Below are positions 11,970 through 20,012 of a stretch of 26,425 nucleotides of DNA, in pieces. The notes under the pieces are model-generated. The model did not search any database, had not been told where the DNA came from, and saw nothing but the letters and a program-made list of their open reading frames with translations. The DNA is taken from positions 1-26,425 of IMG/VR virus record IMGVR_UViG_3300017963_000686, one strand, 5' to 3'. Every line of letters starts with the position of its first letter. Within the stretch, counting starts at the first letter, position 1. The stretch comes from a virus. The position numbers were made by a program, and so were the translations under genes.

Positions 11970-12515
11970 ATGGCAGGACGTATACATTTTGTAAGCGGTA
12001 AAACACTGGACGTAAATTCTTATGAATTTGATAATCTACCAGTGACTTTAAATTCCAAGGGAATCAAAGTGAAACGATTGAGTACCGGACACCTTATTCC
12101 CATGAATAGCACGACGATGGAATATATCGAATATATTCCGGACGATGAGGCTAAAACGGAAGAGGTTAAAGTTGTAGTAAAGAAAACGACACAAACCAAA
12201 CCAACGATGCATGGGGAAGACGCTATATTAAAACCCATGAAAGAAGCCAGAGAGAAACCTAAAGTTAAAACGAATGACGAGAAACTGGCTGAAATGATAG
12301 AAAAGTCTAATTGTAAACACGAACCGGAGAAAATGGAGCTTTATGTGCAGCACACCGCTAAGGGGTTGCGCTACTTTCCCGTATGTAGTTTCTGCGGTAA
12401 ACGTGAAAAATACATAAGTGAACGAAAGATCATCGACGGGGCTTATGAAGGAACCCCCAACGAGAAATGGACTGCGGATGACGTCGCTCACGCGAAACCT
12501 TGGATGGAGAAATAA
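11970..12515 (+). CDS. Zinc-motif hypothetical protein, 181 aa
   Basis: The N-terminal 55 residues are beta-rich (GRIHFVSGKTLDVNSYEF). A lysine-rich low-complexity linker follows (about 60-110), and then a compact domain with CKHEP and CSFCGK, a CxH...CxxC set likely to hold zinc. It has a good ribosome site (GGGAGGAG) and a 3-nt gap to the portal gene. Its place between terminase and portal suggests a packaging or head-completion role, but no family is recognised. Confidence 0.7.
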   Translation: MAGRIHFVSGKTLDVNSYEFDNLPVTLNSKGIKVKRLSTGHLIPMNSTTMEYIEYIPDDEAKTEEVKVVVKKTTQTKPTMHGEDAILKPMKEAREKPKVKTNDEKLAEMIEKSNCKHEPEKMELYVQHTAKGLRYFPVCSFCGKREKYISERKIIDGAYEGTPNEKWTADDVAHAKPWMEK

Positions 12516-12518
12516 TAA

Positions 12519-14879
12519 ATGTTTGAGTCTCTTACAAAGAAAAAGAAACTAGAGAAGGCCAAAGCCTATTTCATTGACTGTCTTAATAAAGATGGGAAAT
12601 GGCAGAGAGAGGCTAAGGACGACTTTGCGTTTCGAGACGGAACTGGACAGTGGACAGAGGAAGAAAAACAGATCCTTGAGGAAGAACTACGTCCGGTATT
12701 GACGTTTAACCTAACTAAATCCAGTATTGATTTAATTATGGGTATGAACGAAGATAATCGAGTAATTCACAGGGCTTCCCCCACTGAACCTACGGATGCT
12801 TTCTTGTGTGAGGTACTCAATGATCTAGCAGAATTTGTAACGGAGTCAAATGACTTCGAAGAAGAGGAAGATGGTGCCTTAGAATCTGCGTCTATTTGCG
12901 GTCGTGGATGGGTGGCTATCGACTTCCAGCCAGATCCAGAGCGGTTTGGCGATATAAAAATGACAGAAGTTAATGTTCCAGTGCACGAGGTGCATTACGA
13001 TACAGCTTCCCGAAAAGCTGATTTAAGTGATGCATCTTACCTAATGTGGGATAGGTGGCTGACCCAAGAGGATTTCAAAATTAGATTTCCTAACGTTGGG
13101 GCTGCCAAAATAGAGGAATTATTAGAAGAAACCAACCCGTTAGTTGGAAATTTAGATCCGTTGTCCGAAGATGGAATTCCAATGTCCGATCCTGAAGATG
13201 CTGATTATGACAGGGAAATGGGCGAGGATATTAATTTCTACGACAGATCTAACAATATGCTTCGAATAGTTCACATGGAGTATTGGGAGTATTACAAACG
13301 ATATTACGTATTTAATCCTAAATCTGGTACTTTTGATGAGGTGGATCATAAACCGACGGATGAGGAAAAAGCTGAATTCCTTAAGGTATTTAAGGAAGAA
13401 ATAACAATTGAAGTCATGTATGACAAACGAGTCAAGTGGTTTCAATTTATAGGGGATAAGATCCTATACGATGATGTGTCTCCTCTACCGTTTCCCGGAT
13501 TCTCATTAGTGCCCACCATCGCCTACAGAGATGTAAGCCAGAGAACCAATAATCATTTCGGTCTTGTCCGTTTAATGAAAGACCCGCAAAGAGAGGTTAA
13601 CAAAAGATGGAGTCAGGCACTAAATATGTTAAACCAGCAGGTGCAACCGGGTGTCTATGCGGAGACGGATGCATTTGTGGACGCGACTCAGGCCCAACAG
13701 AGCATGAAGGTTGCGGGAGACATCACATGGGTAAATGCAGGTGCGTTATCGAGTGGACGGATAAAGGAACGTACAGTCCCGACATTCCCGAATGCCCCTA
13801 TGCAGATGGAACAATTCTCACAAGATATAATGAAGAAGATTACGGGAATTAATCCTGATCTATTGGGTCAAGACAGGGGAAGACAAGAGCCGGGTGTGGT
13901 AGTTCGACTCAGGCAGCAACAGGGTATCACACTCTTGAAACCTCTTTTCCGTAACTTTAACAAGATGAAGAAAGAGTTGTTCAAAAGACAGTTATCAATT
14001 ATCATGGCCTATATGCCAGATCAACAGATTAAGAAGATTCTTGGTCAGAACGATCGTTATGAAATTACTCCAGAAGGGATCATAATTGACAAGGCATCCG
14101 CCCAGCAAGATCCCAATACTGGACAGGAATTCTACACCAGACAGGCTAACATCAGAGACTTCAGAAGTCTGGAATATAATATTAAAGCCGAGCAGGCTCC
14201 GGGCAACATGACCAAACGTATGATGGAATTACAGGTCATGCTGGAGATGCAAGATAAAGTACCTGTACCGCCAGATCAGATTATTGAGAAATTGGATCTG
14301 TCGGCAACGGAGAAGGAACGCTGGTTAGAATTTATTAATGAACAGCAACAGAAAGAGCAGGAAGATCGACAAAGACTCGAAAATATGGAAGTACAGTTTA
14401 GAGATCGAGAACTCAAGACGGACGAAACAAAGAATCAGCAAGACTTCATGATTAATATGGCGAAGTTGAAACAGATGGCAGAGAAAGATGAGAAGTCCAT
14501 GAAGACCAAACTTGCTCAACTCGATCAGGCTGATAAGGCCGCCATGATGTCTTTTGCGGCACAGATGCTAGCGGCGCAAGCCCAAGAGGAACAGGCTAAG
14601 CAACAGTTAGAAATTGATGCGGTTTCGGCCGAACAGGAATTGTATTTCGATGAAGAGGAAGCGAAACAAGAGTTACTTCAGGCTCGTGCTAAACACATTC
14701 AGGATATGAAATTCCTTGAAGAAAAGAATAGAATTGCTATTAGATTGGCTGAACAGAAGGCCCAACAAGCTATTAGATTAGCTGAAGAGAAGGCTAGACA
14801 AGCTGCAAAAATAGCAGAACAGAAAGCTAAAGAAGGGGGAAATGTCAATGGCAAAGGAAAACAAACCTCTGCTTCGTAG
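12519..14879 (+). CDS. Portal protein (P22-like)
   Basis: The portal is the dodecameric ring at one capsid vertex through which DNA passes. Features that match the P22 portal family are the N-terminal LRPVLTFNLTKSSIDLIMG (residues about 58-76), the WVAIDF segment, the WEYYKRYYVF strand, the clip/stem region with QREVNKRWSQALNML, and TGINPDLLGQ. The 786-residue length is close to the roughly 720 of P22. The last 150 residues are a long helical region rich in A, E, K and Q with near-repeats (RLAEQKAQQ, RLAEEKARQ, KIAEQKAKE), like the P22 barrel extension. It follows TerL and precedes the scaffold, the normal head-gene order. Confidence 0.9.
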   Translation: MFESLTKKKKLEKAKAYFIDCLNKDGKWQREAKDDFAFRDGTGQWTEEEKQILEEELRPVLTFNLTKSSIDLIMGMNEDNRVIHRASPTEPTDAFLCEVLNDLAEFVTESNDFEEEEDGALESASICGRGWVAIDFQPDPERFGDIKMTEVNVPVHEVHYDTASRKADLSDASYLMWDRWLTQEDFKIRFPNVGAAKIEELLEETNPLVGNLDPLSEDGIPMSDPEDADYDREMGEDINFYDRSNNMLRIVHMEYWEYYKRYYVFNPKSGTFDEVDHKPTDEEKAEFLKVFKEEITIEVMYDKRVKWFQFIGDKILYDDVSPLPFPGFSLVPTIAYRDVSQRTNNHFGLVRLMKDPQREVNKRWSQALNMLNQQVQPGVYAETDAFVDATQAQQSMKVAGDITWVNAGALSSGRIKERTVPTFPNAPMQMEQFSQDIMKKITGINPDLLGQDRGRQEPGVVVRLRQQQGITLLKPLFRNFNKMKKELFKRQLSIIMAYMPDQQIKKILGQNDRYEITPEGIIIDKASAQQDPNTGQEFYTRQANIRDFRSLEYNIKAEQAPGNMTKRMMELQVMLEMQDKVPVPPDQIIEKLDLSATEKERWLEFINEQQQKEQEDRQRLENMEVQFRDRELKTDETKNQQDFMINMAKLKQMAEKDEKSMKTKLAQLDQADKAAMMSFAAQMLAAQAQEEQAKQQLEIDAVSAEQELYFDEEEAKQELLQARAKHIQDMKFLEEKNRIAIRLAEQKAQQAIRLAEEKARQAAKIAEQKAKEGGNVNGKGKQTSAS

Positions 14880-15024
14880 GCAGAAAGGTTGGCCGGGATT
14901 TGTAAGGTCTTATAAAAACTACATCGAAAACGGACATTACGATGAGGTTGAGTGGGGAGATAGAACACTGGAACCCAAAGAAGTGACCGTAGACAAGATG
15001 GGTAAAAAGATATATAAGTGGTAA
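14848..15024 (+). CDS. Small basic hypothetical protein, 58 aa
   Basis: The start is placed at ATG 14848, 8 nt past a GGGGG ribosome site; ATG 14842 is also in frame but too close to that site. It overlaps the portal C-terminus by 32 nt in another frame, which indicates coupled translation. The product is basic and aromatic (RRQKGWPGFVRSYKNYIENG, then VDKMGKKIYKW). No family recognised; its position between portal and scaffold hints at a minor head protein. Confidence 0.55.
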   Translation: MAKENKPLLRRQKGWPGFVRSYKNYIENGHYDEVEWGDRTLEPKEVTVDKMGKKIYKW

Positions 15025-15062
15025 GATGTGGTGTCGCCGACCCTAACGGGCGTTACAAGGTG

Positions 15063-15088
15063 AGGACGTAGCCTCCCCCCTACGTCCT
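15063..15088 (+). terminator. Hairpin between portal and scaffold genes
   Basis: AGGACGTAG (15063-15071) and CTACGTCCT (15080-15088) form a perfect 9-bp stem with an 8-nt CCTCCCCC loop. No T tract follows, so it may be a processing or stabilising hairpin rather than a true terminator ahead of the highly expressed head genes. Confidence 0.45.
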
Positions 15089-15132
15089 ATACCTAAATCA
15101 ATCAGGGGGTGTAAACAGGAGGGAGTAAAACA

Positions 15133-16089
15133 ATGCCAGATGAAGAACACAATGACCTATTAGCAGATCTTCTTGACGAAGAGATCGCTGCTGCCGAGAA
15201 AGAAGGCAGCTCTAATGTTGAACTTGATGCATTAAAATCAGAAGTCGAAGAACTTAAAAACGCCAATGCAGGATTGTTGAAAGCGAAACAACAGGAAACT
15301 AAGAGACGACAGGCCGAACAGGATCGTATCTCTCAGATGGAAGGCGCGATCAATACAATTCTGTCACAACGCCAACAGCAGGGCATAGCTTCTCTAACGG
15401 AGAAGGAAGCTGCTGAAGCCCGTGGCATGGGCTTACCTGTGGAGTATGATGACGATGGTAACGGATGGGTTAATCCCGCCGCTATCCAAGAAATGATCAA
15501 TCCAGTACTCACACAGTATCAAACCAAAATACAGCAACTGGAGCAACAACTCCAGCGATCCAGTGCTGCTAATAATGCGAAGTCCCAAGCGGAGCGTATT
15601 ATTGAAGGTATCATTGGAGAGGACGAGCGATATGGCGCTGCCAGTGGCAGATACCGGGCGGCTCGGCGTTGGGTAGAAAATCTAGCAGAAGAATTTGCTG
15701 CTTCCAACGGTGTCAAAAGAAGTTTAACTTCCGGAGAGGTTTTAGATTACGCAATAGACGATCTAACAACGAAAGCCTTTCAGGAGAAGTTTCCCGGAAT
15801 TGACATTGTTGACGTAGTGACGGCTGAAGATTCACAAGCACACTTTAGACGCGCAATGAATAATATAGCGGATTCAATGGATTCTACCTCAAGCAACTTG
15901 CCCAAGGATAAAGTGGACAGTAGATTTCAAAAGGTTTTAAATAAGCCATCCACCCTTGGAAATCAAGCGAATGCTAAAGCTGGACAGGTATCTATCCTAG
16001 AGAGGGTAGGTAGTTTATCAAGTCAGGACATTATGGATCTGACTGACGACCAAATTGAAGTTCTAATGAAACAGGTTGGTCGGGAATAA
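15133..16089 (+). CDS. Putative scaffolding protein, 318 aa
   Basis: Scaffolding proteins guide procapsid assembly and leave or are cut away. This product lies directly upstream of the major capsid gene and is highly charged, with an acidic N-terminus (DEEHNDLLADLLDEEIAAAE), coiled-coil heptads (about residues 30-75: LKSEVEELKNANAGLLKAK), a short insertion with EYDDDGNGW, a second coiled coil (YQTKIQQLEQQLQRS), and a C-terminal helical segment (DIMDLTDDQIEVLMKQVG) of the kind that contacts the capsid protein. It has no cysteine or recognisable protease motif. GGAGGGAG precedes ATG 15133. The call rests on position and architecture rather than a family match. Confidence 0.75.
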   Translation: MPDEEHNDLLADLLDEEIAAAEKEGSSNVELDALKSEVEELKNANAGLLKAKQQETKRRQAEQDRISQMEGAINTILSQRQQQGIASLTEKEAAEARGMGLPVEYDDDGNGWVNPAAIQEMINPVLTQYQTKIQQLEQQLQRSSAANNAKSQAERIIEGIIGEDERYGAASGRYRAARRWVENLAEEFAASNGVKRSLTSGEVLDYAIDDLTTKAFQEKFPGIDIVDVVTAEDSQAHFRRAMNNIADSMDSTSSNLPKDKVDSRFQKVLNKPSTLGNQANAKAGQVSILERVGSLSSQDIMDLTDDQIEVLMKQVGRE

Positions 16090-16142
16090 CAATTTAAATG
16101 GGATGGCATTAGACAAAGCAAAATATGTAAAGGAGAAATAAA

Positions 16143-16179
16143 ATGGCTGTTACTGCTTTTTCATTAGATGAGAAAGCCT
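16143..16179 (+). CDS. Major capsid protein, exon 1 (first 12 codons plus one base)
   Basis: ATG 16143 has a very strong ribosome site (AAAGGAG, 8 nt upstream) but the frame (MAVTAFSLDEKA) hits TAA at once, at 16179-16181. The long capsid frame begins 660 nt downstream without a usable ribosome site. Between them lies a group I intron. Ending exon 1 at T16179 obeys the rule that the 5' exon ends in U, and this is the last U before the in-frame stop is completed. Joined to 16838 it gives a TTA codon and reads on in frame (EKA-L-MGVNILNDF). The exact splice base is inferred. Confidence 0.75.
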
Positions 16180-16837
16180 AATATGTCTAAGGAGATAAGC
16201 TATGAATGATAAAGAGAAGTTAGCTTATTTCGCAGGATTAGTAGATGGTGAAGGTTCAATAATGTATACTCGCAATGGGTATGATAAGAGACGTAATAAA
16301 TATTATTATAGAGTTTGTTTACGTTTTTGTAATAATGACCCGGTACTAATAGAATGGGTCCAGAACAATTTCCCGACTAAATGGAATATAGAACATAGAA
16401 CACATAGGGGCAAAAATACAGACGATTCTTATGTTATGAGTGTGTATTATAATGCTGCCGTAGATATGATAAAATTATTATATCCTATGCTTATATCCAA
16501 AAAAGCACAGGCTGAGTGTGCTTTACTTGCGGGTTATTATCATTCATTGCTTAGGGGAAAACCAGGACAGGTTGACCCTCTTGAACCTATACGAGAACGT
16601 CTTGCTGAAATAATGCGAGGGTTGAATTATAGGGGAAAAGACGCTACGAATATTAGAAAACAATGGGGTGAATTGCTGGAAACCCGACCAAGTAATGTTG
16701 AGGGCAATCAGCAGCCAAGCTTAGAGAATGACATAAAAGTATCTACGAAGGTTCAGAGACTAACGGTTGAGGAGTCTACCAATAAGACCGACACGAGCGC
16801 CCCACAGGAAACTGATGATATAGTCCGTGCCTCTCAG
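16180..16837 (+). ncRNA. Group I intron interrupting the major capsid gene
   Basis: The conserved core elements are all visible in order: P, AATTGCTGGAAACCC (16671-16685); Q, AATCAGCAGCCAAGC (16706-16720), with TGCTG/CAGCA pairing as P4; R, GTTCAGAGACTAACGG (16751-16766); S, GATATAGTCC (16817-16826), with GACTA/TAGTC pairing as P7. The intron ends in G (16837), the expected omega-G. The 5' part carries the homing endonuclease gene. It is a self-splicing ribozyme that would join exons 16143-16179 and 16838-17952. P1 and the internal guide sequence were not resolved (only CCT/AGG pairing near 16177-16192), so the 5' boundary is the less certain one. Confidence 0.88.
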
Positions 16838-16840
16838 TAA
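16202..16840 (+). CDS. LAGLIDADG homing endonuclease (intron-encoded), 212 aa
   Basis: Residues 7-19 read LAYFAGLVDGEGS, a clear LAGLIDADG helix with its acidic pair D15/E17. The family cuts intron-less alleles so that repair copies the intron in. The fold continues through YYYRVCLRFCNNDPVLI and the strand SYVMSVYYN to about residue 140. No second clear motif is seen, so it may act as a homodimer. AAGGAG precedes ATG 16202 by 7 nt. The last 70 or so residues are the translated ribozyme core (EGNQQPS is the Q element), and the TAA stop (16838-16840) is made of exon 2 bases, so splicing destroys it. The gene is AT-richer than the capsid exons, fitting an invading element. Confidence 0.88.
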   Translation: MNDKEKLAYFAGLVDGEGSIMYTRNGYDKRRNKYYYRVCLRFCNNDPVLIEWVQNNFPTKWNIEHRTHRGKNTDDSYVMSVYYNAAVDMIKLLYPMLISKKAQAECALLAGYYHSLLRGKPGQVDPLEPIRERLAEIMRGLNYRGKDATNIRKQWGELLETRPSNVEGNQQPSLENDIKVSTKVQRLTVEESTNKTDTSAPQETDDIVRASQ

Positions 16841-17952
16841 TGGGAGTGAATATCTTAAACGATTTCAATAACTTACAGGGTACTAATGATGCCCAAACTG
16901 TAAAACTTTGGTCTACCGTGACGATGCGGGAGGCTCTGAAACCCACGATGGCTAATAAGCTGATGGGTTCTGGTAAACGAGCGATCATCCAGAGACTGAC
17001 TGAACTGGAGAAATCTGCTGGTGATACCATTAAATACGATCTGCTGATGCAGATGACCGGAGAAGGCGTGACCGGCGATAACCGTATGCGGGACAATGAA
17101 GAAGCTCTGGTATACTACCAAGATACCGTTGCAATTGACCAGCTTCGGAACGCCCATGCTTTCCGTAGGATGTCTCAGCAGAGAACGCTGCACGACATGA
17201 GAATGGATGCTAAAGGTAATCTGGCTGATTGGTTCGCCGGTAAGTTTGATACCTATCTGTTCAATTATCTGTGTGGTAAAACCACGTTTAGTTTCGCCGG
17301 TAATACCCCGACAGATCCGGATAGCGACCATTACATCATCTCTGGTGATGTGGCCTCTACTGGTGTCATCGCTACTGACGAGGCTTCCCTTGGAAACAAC
17401 GATCAGATTCAGTTAGCTGACATTGACTATGCGAAAGAAGCTGCTAAGACTCTGACTCCGCCTATTCGACCGGCTCAGATCGAAGGTGGGGAATATTATG
17501 TTGTCATCCTTCATCCTTATAGCGTGACCGATGTTCGTTTGGACGTTGCTAATAGTGCTTACACCGATTGGCCCACGATCCAGATGTATGCGAATAAACG
17601 CGGCCTGAAGAACCCGATCTTTACGGGTGCCTTGGGTGTTTATAATGGATGTATCCTAATGGAATCTACCTATCTGCCTGTCTTTGACGGTGCTGCGGCT
17701 AGTACTGTGCGGCGTAACCTGTTCTTGGGCGCTCAGGCTGGTGTGTTCGCTCTTGGTTCGGCCTATGACGGAATCGAGAAAGAGCGCATGGGTAAAGACA
17801 ATATCATGTCTTGGTATGAACAGACTGATGACTTTGGTAATGAGAAGGCCATCTCTGTTGGTAGTATCTTCGGTATAAAGTCTACCCTGTTCAACAGCAA
17901 GGATTATGGTAAGATGGTTATTACCTCCTATGCTGCTTCTCATAACGTGTAA
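16838..17952 (+). CDS. Major capsid protein, exon 2
   Basis: With exon 1 this encodes a 383-residue protein that builds the icosahedral shell. The sequence (AQTVKLWSTVTMREALKPTM, the helix RRMSQQRTLHDMRMDAKG, WFAGKFDTYLFNYLCG, later YYVVILHPYSVTDVRLD and GVYNGCILMES) fits the N4 gp56/DUF4043 type of HK97-fold capsid proteins, by recall and not by search. Position directly after the scaffold supports the call. Codon use is more GC-rich with CTG leucines, typical of a highly expressed gene. The in-frame ATG at 16840 has no ribosome site, so translation from it is unlikely and expression should depend on splicing. Confidence 0.85.
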
Positions 17953-17954
17953 TA

Positions 17955-18048
17955 AATAGTCGTTGACTATTCCAAGTCCGGGGTTAATAGGCATTCATCG
18001 TAAGGTGCCGTTCCCCCGGCAAATAAAAACTGAGAGATCGTAACTCTC
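17955..18048 (+). terminator. Series of small hairpins after the capsid gene
   Basis: AATAGTC/GACTATT (17955-17961, 17965-17971) directly follows the capsid stop. GCCG/CGGC (18007-18010, 18017-18020) and GAGAG/CTCTC (18032-18036, 18044-18048) follow in the leader of the next gene. None has a good T tract. They may punctuate or stabilise the capsid mRNA rather than terminate fully. Confidence 0.35.
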
Positions 18049-18064
18049 CAAAGGATTTATAACA

Positions 18065-18706
18065 ATGGCTAAATATACTACTACTGGTGGAACGACTTAT
18101 GACCTGACCGACAGCAAAGCGTCGAGTACTACGTATCCGGGCGCAAGCCCCAAGTCCACTCCCCGGCAGGGTGGGTTCACCCTTCGAAACCGGATTGATT
18201 GGGACGATGCGGACATGCCGACTAATGCTCTGGCGGTTTTGAACGTTGCTAACACCTTTCGTATTCTTGAAGTACCGGCTCGCGTTTCTATTCGGAATCT
18301 GCGGCTGGTAAAAGTACCGGGAACTACTAATTTTTCTTTAACCCCGACGGCCTCCTCTTATGGTTCGGTTGCTTCGGCGACTTTGGGCGTTGGTGTTTAT
18401 TTTAAGAAAAATGCCTCCGGTTCTTATGGTACGGCTGATCCTGATGCTCTGGCCGACCATGCTCTGACTAACAGTACTGCGGCTATTCCGTCCACGATGT
18501 TTAGTGGTTCGGCTTCTACTCCGCAGACTTGGGATGTGTCTCAGTCTGACACCAACGCTCCCGTACTGCCGCTGTTTAGTGGTTACGGCGGGTATATCAC
18601 CATGGGTATTATCGCTTCTACTGGTGGGTCTAGTGCCTCCAGCGGTGGCGTGACTGCTGATGGTGTGTTTGAGGTTGTCGCTGATTGCGATTACATGCCT
18701 GAATAA
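18065..18706 (+). CDS. Putative capsid decoration / minor virion protein, 213 aa
   Basis: The product is rich in Ser, Thr, Gly and Ala with strand-like alternation (FRILEVPARVSIRNLRLV, LGVGVYFKK, ending VFEVVADCDYMPE). Its core pattern, fRilevPa...v...l.v, recurs in the 20822 gene (FQVFDVAPGDVI), so the two may share a fold. It follows the major capsid gene and shares its GC-rich codon use, as decoration proteins usually do. The ribosome site is AAAGGA. The decoration role is inferred from position and composition. Confidence 0.65.
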   Translation: MAKYTTTGGTTYDLTDSKASSTTYPGASPKSTPRQGGFTLRNRIDWDDADMPTNALAVLNVANTFRILEVPARVSIRNLRLVKVPGTTNFSLTPTASSYGSVASATLGVGVYFKKNASGSYGTADPDALADHALTNSTAAIPSTMFSGSASTPQTWDVSQSDTNAPVLPLFSGYGGYITMGIIASTGGSSASSGGVTADGVFEVVADCDYMPE

Positions 18707-18715
18707 TACTAAAAT

Positions 18716-18748
18716 GGGGGTGGGGTGCGCTCTGCCCCCTCACTTTTA
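18716..18748 (+). terminator. Possible terminator after the decoration-like gene
   Basis: GTGGGG (18720-18725) can pair with CCCTCAC-type sequence (18738-18743, one G.T pair), and the stem is followed by TTTTATA. The stem is imperfect and overlaps the ribosome-site region of the next gene (AGGGGGAAT), so termination would be partial. Confidence 0.35.
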
Positions 18749-18759
18749 TAGGGGGAATT

Positions 18760-19737
18760 ATGATTGACAATACAAGACCGTATGTAGAGAAAGTAAGACA
18801 ATGGGGCGGTAAAGCCGCCGAATGGAATAAACTCGATGTGATCTCCAACGTGGAAGATATGTTGGGCAGAGGGTATTACATTAAAACTGATTCTGGCATG
18901 ATTGGCATGAAGAAGTCTCATGGGTATCGTACTCCGTGGATTCATGTTAAACAGGCTTGCTCTAAGAGATGTGGGATTGACCATACGATTAAGTTTGAGA
19001 AATTTGGTTATATTCCTCCAAGATGTATGCAATGCTGGAAAGTTGTCGTTATGCCTAGGACTATTGTGGAGTTGGTTAAACTTGAGGAACTAGAACGCAT
19101 AATGAACCGTCCATCTAAATGCGGTATTGAAGTGCGTAACTACACACCGAGACATTACGGTGGGTATTTTTATAATGATAGTTTAGAAGAAGGTAGAGAA
19201 TGTTATACTGCGGTGCGTGAAGCCGTTAGTGATATGATCTCCCCGGATGTTAATGTGATTTTAAAACGGGCTTGTACAGAATTTGAAATGAAATTCGGTA
19301 ATTCTGGATTTTGGGGTGTCACTCCGGAAGTTCAAGAACTAGATGACATCATTGAAACTCGTTTTGAAAATCCTGCTATTCTATCCAGTAAACAGCCTGA
19401 TTATGTCAAGGCTTGGGTTCGAAAAGAATGGCAGAAATATGCATTTGCAAACGGAGACGAAACCTACTTGGAAATTAATGGTGGCGTTCCGATGTTTGAA
19501 GACTACCAGAAATACCATGAAGGTGATATTAATGAGATTAAAGAAGAAATGGCAATCGCGCAGGCGTATGCGACTAAAGGGATCAACCCTGAAAAGACTA
19601 CGGAATTTAGGCATTTGGCTTTGGATTATGCCAAGGCTAACGGAATGGAGCCTAAAGATCTAAGTTTGATGTTGGGTATGTATGACAGAAACTACTTTGA
19701 GCCTTTTATGATTAAAGGCGCGGATCAAACAACATAA
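18760..19737 (+). CDS. Hypothetical phage protein, 325 aa
   Basis: The N-terminal part contains a cysteine set, CSKRC near residue 68 and CMQC near residue 89, which could form a zinc site. It is followed by a helical, charged middle and a C-terminal helical segment (DYAKANGMEPKDLSLMLGMY). Short motifs such as GIEVRNYTPRHYGGYFYN suggest a conserved enzymatic or structural core, but no family is recognised. It lies among virion genes, shares a TAATG junction with the YkgJ-type gene, and may work with it. AGGGGGAAT precedes ATG 18760. Confidence 0.7.
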   Translation: MIDNTRPYVEKVRQWGGKAAEWNKLDVISNVEDMLGRGYYIKTDSGMIGMKKSHGYRTPWIHVKQACSKRCGIDHTIKFEKFGYIPPRCMQCWKVVVMPRTIVELVKLEELERIMNRPSKCGIEVRNYTPRHYGGYFYNDSLEEGRECYTAVREAVSDMISPDVNVILKRACTEFEMKFGNSGFWGVTPEVQELDDIIETRFENPAILSSKQPDYVKAWVRKEWQKYAFANGDETYLEINGGVPMFEDYQKYHEGDINEIKEEMAIAQAYATKGINPEKTTEFRHLALDYAKANGMEPKDLSLMLGMYDRNYFEPFMIKGADQTT

Positions 19738-20012
19738 TGAAAAGTTGTATAGACTGTCAGGTATGTTGTCATTATCTTACGATTCCCGTAGGAAAGTTTG
19801 ATAAAGATTATATAGAATTCTACAAAAACTTTGGTTTAGATATGTTAGAGGATGATAGGGTTTATTTGTTTGTGGTTCCTTGTTCATGTCAATATATCAC
19901 AAAAGAAGGTTGTTCTATTTATGAAAATAGACCTAAAGTTTGTAGACAACAACAACCAGATATGACAGACGTAATATGCAGCTATAAGGAGAAATGGGAT
20001 GGCAAGTTTTAA
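19737..20012 (+). CDS. YkgJ-type cysteine cluster protein, 91 aa
   Basis: The N-terminus CIDCQVCC (C4, C7, C10, C11) and the later GCSIYENRPKVCR (C59, C69), with CSC at 49-51 and C81, match the YkgJ/UPF0153 zinc- or iron-chelating family (CxxCxxCC ... GCxIYExRPxxCR). Such proteins may bind an Fe-S cluster or zinc and are suspected of protein or nucleic-acid modification; the biochemical role is unsettled. It overlaps the gene before by one base and the fibre-like gene after it by 14 nt, so it is part of the late operon. Confidence 0.8.
   Translation: MKSCIDCQVCCHYLTIPVGKFDKDYIEFYKNFGLDMLEDDRVYLFVVPCSCQYITKEGCSIYENRPKVCRQQQPDMTDVICSYKEKWDGKF

Noticed and set aside
13607-13852. Cysteine-rich frame inside the portal gene
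   Set aside because: It lies wholly within the portal coding sequence in another frame, without a ribosome site.
16840-17952. Major capsid gene starting at ATG 16840
   Set aside because: There is no ribosome site before this ATG, while a strong one precedes 16143; the upstream sequence is the 3' end of the intron core.
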